From Thiodiazotropha sp040507005 (GTDB lineage Bacteria > Pseudomonadota > Gammaproteobacteria > Chromatiales > Chromatiaceae), in assembly GCA_040507005.1 (NCBI GenBank), contig JBEVVS010000145.1:21304-85303 (forward strand): 64,000 nucleotides of DNA, in the 5' to 3' direction. Position 1 is the first letter of the stretch. Each line of letters opens with the position of its first letter. The notes under the pieces are model-generated. The model was not told the DNA's origin, did not search any database, and worked only from the letters and a program-made list of their open reading frames with translations. This document shows positions 62,654 to 64,000 of the stretch, piece by piece. Position numbers and translations under genes: made by a program.

Positions 62654-64000
62654 ATGAACTCATTCAACGACAAACCTCAGCTGGATGACGGCAACCCCCA
62701 GCCTAACAAGCGACACTTCCTTAGCCTCAAATGGAAGGTCGTACTTCTGTTCAGCTTGGTTTTGTTTATCATCAATGCCGGGTTGGCAGGCATGGGATAT
62801 CTTCAACAACGCAAACTATTCGATACTTATCAGGGACAGATTCTCGGCCAGCATCACAGACAGGTGAAATCCCTTCTGAACTCAAGCTTCTATCGGTTGG
62901 AACAGGTAGCGCTAATGATTCCTGCACTATCTGAAGCTGTGACAACCTCTGAGAAATCAACCTTGACCGAAAAACTGGAAAGGTTTTTCCAACACAGCCA
63001 GGCAACACTCGAAATCGACTGGGGCCTTGAAGAGGCAGCCTTTTTCAGTAGTGACAACAGACTGCTATTCAACTGGCACACAGGGACGCTTGATGGATCT
63101 TTCCTGGAATTGGTTAAATCTGTAAATCGTCTTGAAATACCTTTCAACACGCTGTACTGCAACATTCGCTGCAGCCAATATGTCGCCGTACCCTTGTTGG
63201 ACGGGGGAAAACATGCTGGAGTCTTACTGGTTGGCCAGTCACTGGCAGATGTAATTATCGAGTTCAATGAACTTGCTAGAGCTGACGTCGCGATAATAAA
63301 CCACCCCATAAACCCTGAAAACCTAACTGGCAGACATCGTTACCTGTCAGAGTGGCAGCGCTATATTGCAGCCTCGAGTAATTTAGATCGTCTCATACCA
63401 CTATTACAATCAACAGCCAGCACCATCAAAATCAATAGACTGTTGGAGAGCAGATATACAACCATTCAGGATGGCTCACATTACACTTTAAGTTTGATCC
63501 CTGTAAATAGTGACATTTCTGAATTCTCTGCCGATTTCATAATAGCCAGCAACGTCACCCCGGTTGTCAACCAGATCCAACAAGCCACTATGCAGTCAGT
63601 AGTTATCGGCATTATTGGTTTTTTGGTTTCCGAACTGCTATTGGCACTTTTTCTTTGGCAACCGATGAAGCGGCTGCTAATGATCTCCCACAGCCTGCCC
63701 CTGCTGGCAAAGAATGCATTTGATGAAGTAAGGCACAAACTATCCACTAAGCATTTTGATTTATATCGGGATGAAATTGATGTGGCCAGTGAATCTGCCA
63801 TCCATCTCACATATACACTGGAAAGACTTCATACCGAGATCAAAACCAACACAGACAATTTGGTCAAGCGCGGAGAGGAGTTGGCGATCGAACGGGATTT
63901 TCTCAATACCATCATGGACAGCGCACAGGCAATCATCCTTACCCAACGGCGCCATACTCACCATCAATACCGAGGGAGGAGAGTTTATCGGTATTCGAAG
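62654..64000 (+). CDS. Membrane sensor protein, 3' partial, apparent frameshift
   Basis: An open frame from the ATG at 62654 to the window end. It encodes a cytoplasmic tail, membrane helix 1 (WKVVLLFSLVLFIINAGLAG, near 27-47), a periplasmic domain of about 250 residues, and membrane helix 2 (SVVIGIIGFLVSELLLALFL, near 316-335). A HAMP-like stretch and coiled-coil follow, then the beginning of a PAS domain (FLNTIMDSAQAIILTQ). After about 63945 the expected PAS sequence (GAILTINTEGGEFIG) continues in a different frame. A kinase or GGDEF output domain would lie beyond the window. Confidence 0.8.
   Translation, partial: MNSFNDKPQLDDGNPQPNKRHFLSLKWKVVLLFSLVLFIINAGLAGMGYLQQRKLFDTYQGQILGQHHRQVKSLLNSSFYRLEQVALMIPALSEAVTTSEKSTLTEKLERFFQHSQATLEIDWGLEEAAFFSSDNRLLFNWHTGTLDGSFLELVKSVNRLEIPFNTLYCNIRCSQYVAVPLLDGGKHAGVLLVGQSLADVIIEFNELARADVAIINHPINPENLTGRHRYLSEWQRYIAASSNLDRLIPLLQSTASTIKINRLLESRYTTIQDGSHYTLSLIPVNSDISEFSADFIIASNVTPVVNQIQQATMQSVVIGIIGFLVSELLLALFLWQPMKRLLMISHSLPLLAKNAFDEVRHKLSTKHFDLYRDEIDVASESAIHLTYTLERLHTEIKTNTDNLVKRGEELAIERDFLNTIMDSAQAIILTQRRHTHHQYRGRRVYRYSK

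Overview
This window comes from a gammaproteobacterium, most likely a marine sulfur oxidiser of the Chromatiales/Sedimenticola/Thiodiazotropha type; that taxonomic guess is an inference. The signs are a Tat-exported SoxB, several periplasmic oxyanion-type sensors, c-type cytochromes, a proteobacterial dedicated sortase system, and housekeeping pairs such as dksA-gluQ and recJ-darP. Base composition looks moderate and fairly even. I see no rRNA, tRNA, CRISPR array, prophage or transposase gene.

Region 1 (1-10.7 kb) is the most interesting part. A minus-strand operon encodes a multihaem NapC-like cytochrome c, a four-cluster Fe-S subunit, a Tat-exported molybdopterin oxidoreductase and a TorD-like chaperone. 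Transcribed away from it are a PhnD-like periplasmic binding protein, a membrane histidine kinase and an NtrC-type sigma-54 activator. This layout resembles AioXSR/ArxXSR oxyanion sensing. The 535-bp divergent spacer holds a near-consensus sigma-54 promoter pointing at the cytochrome gene and two GTTACC-N4-GGTAAC dyads behind it. The whole looks like one signal-controlled anaerobic respiratory module with an unidentified electron acceptor. The catalytic subunit has Asp where the third Fe-S cysteine normally sits.

Region 2 (10.7-21.7 kb) holds a truncated-looking membrane protein beside an inverted-repeat element, soxB, a TtrS/TtrR-like two-component pair, endonuclease IV, a LysE exporter, a glycerophosphodiester phosphodiesterase, CysZ, a second copy of the inverted-repeat element, an aminotransferase and a HAD phosphatase.

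Region 3 (21.7-45.8 kb) is mostly housekeeping: dksA, gluQ, darP (no usable AUG at its expected start), recJ, batD, a SET protein, dsbA, a GST-like protein, glcF, slt, rsd, a TSUP transporter, a periplasmic thioredoxin, a MidA-like methyltransferase, a pteridine reductase, glutamate dehydrogenase and a bacteriohemerythrin. It also holds less ordinary genes: a 620-aa protein with a C-terminal barrel-like segment, a large class III cyclase-like protein with an EF-hand-like loop, and a 37-codon ORF with a very good ribosome binding site.

Region 4 (45.8-64 kb) carries a DinG/YoaA helicase, a nuclease-like hypothetical protein, a 1229-aa PilZ-DUF1631-GGDEF-EAL protein, PBP1b, a dihaem cytochrome c4-like protein and a tightly packed minus-strand cluster: pdsO, VIT/vWA sortase target, sortase, glutamine amidotransferase, L,D-transpeptidase. 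It ends with a small PstS-like protein, a porin-like protein and a membrane sensor that runs off the window and appears frameshifted in its PAS domain.
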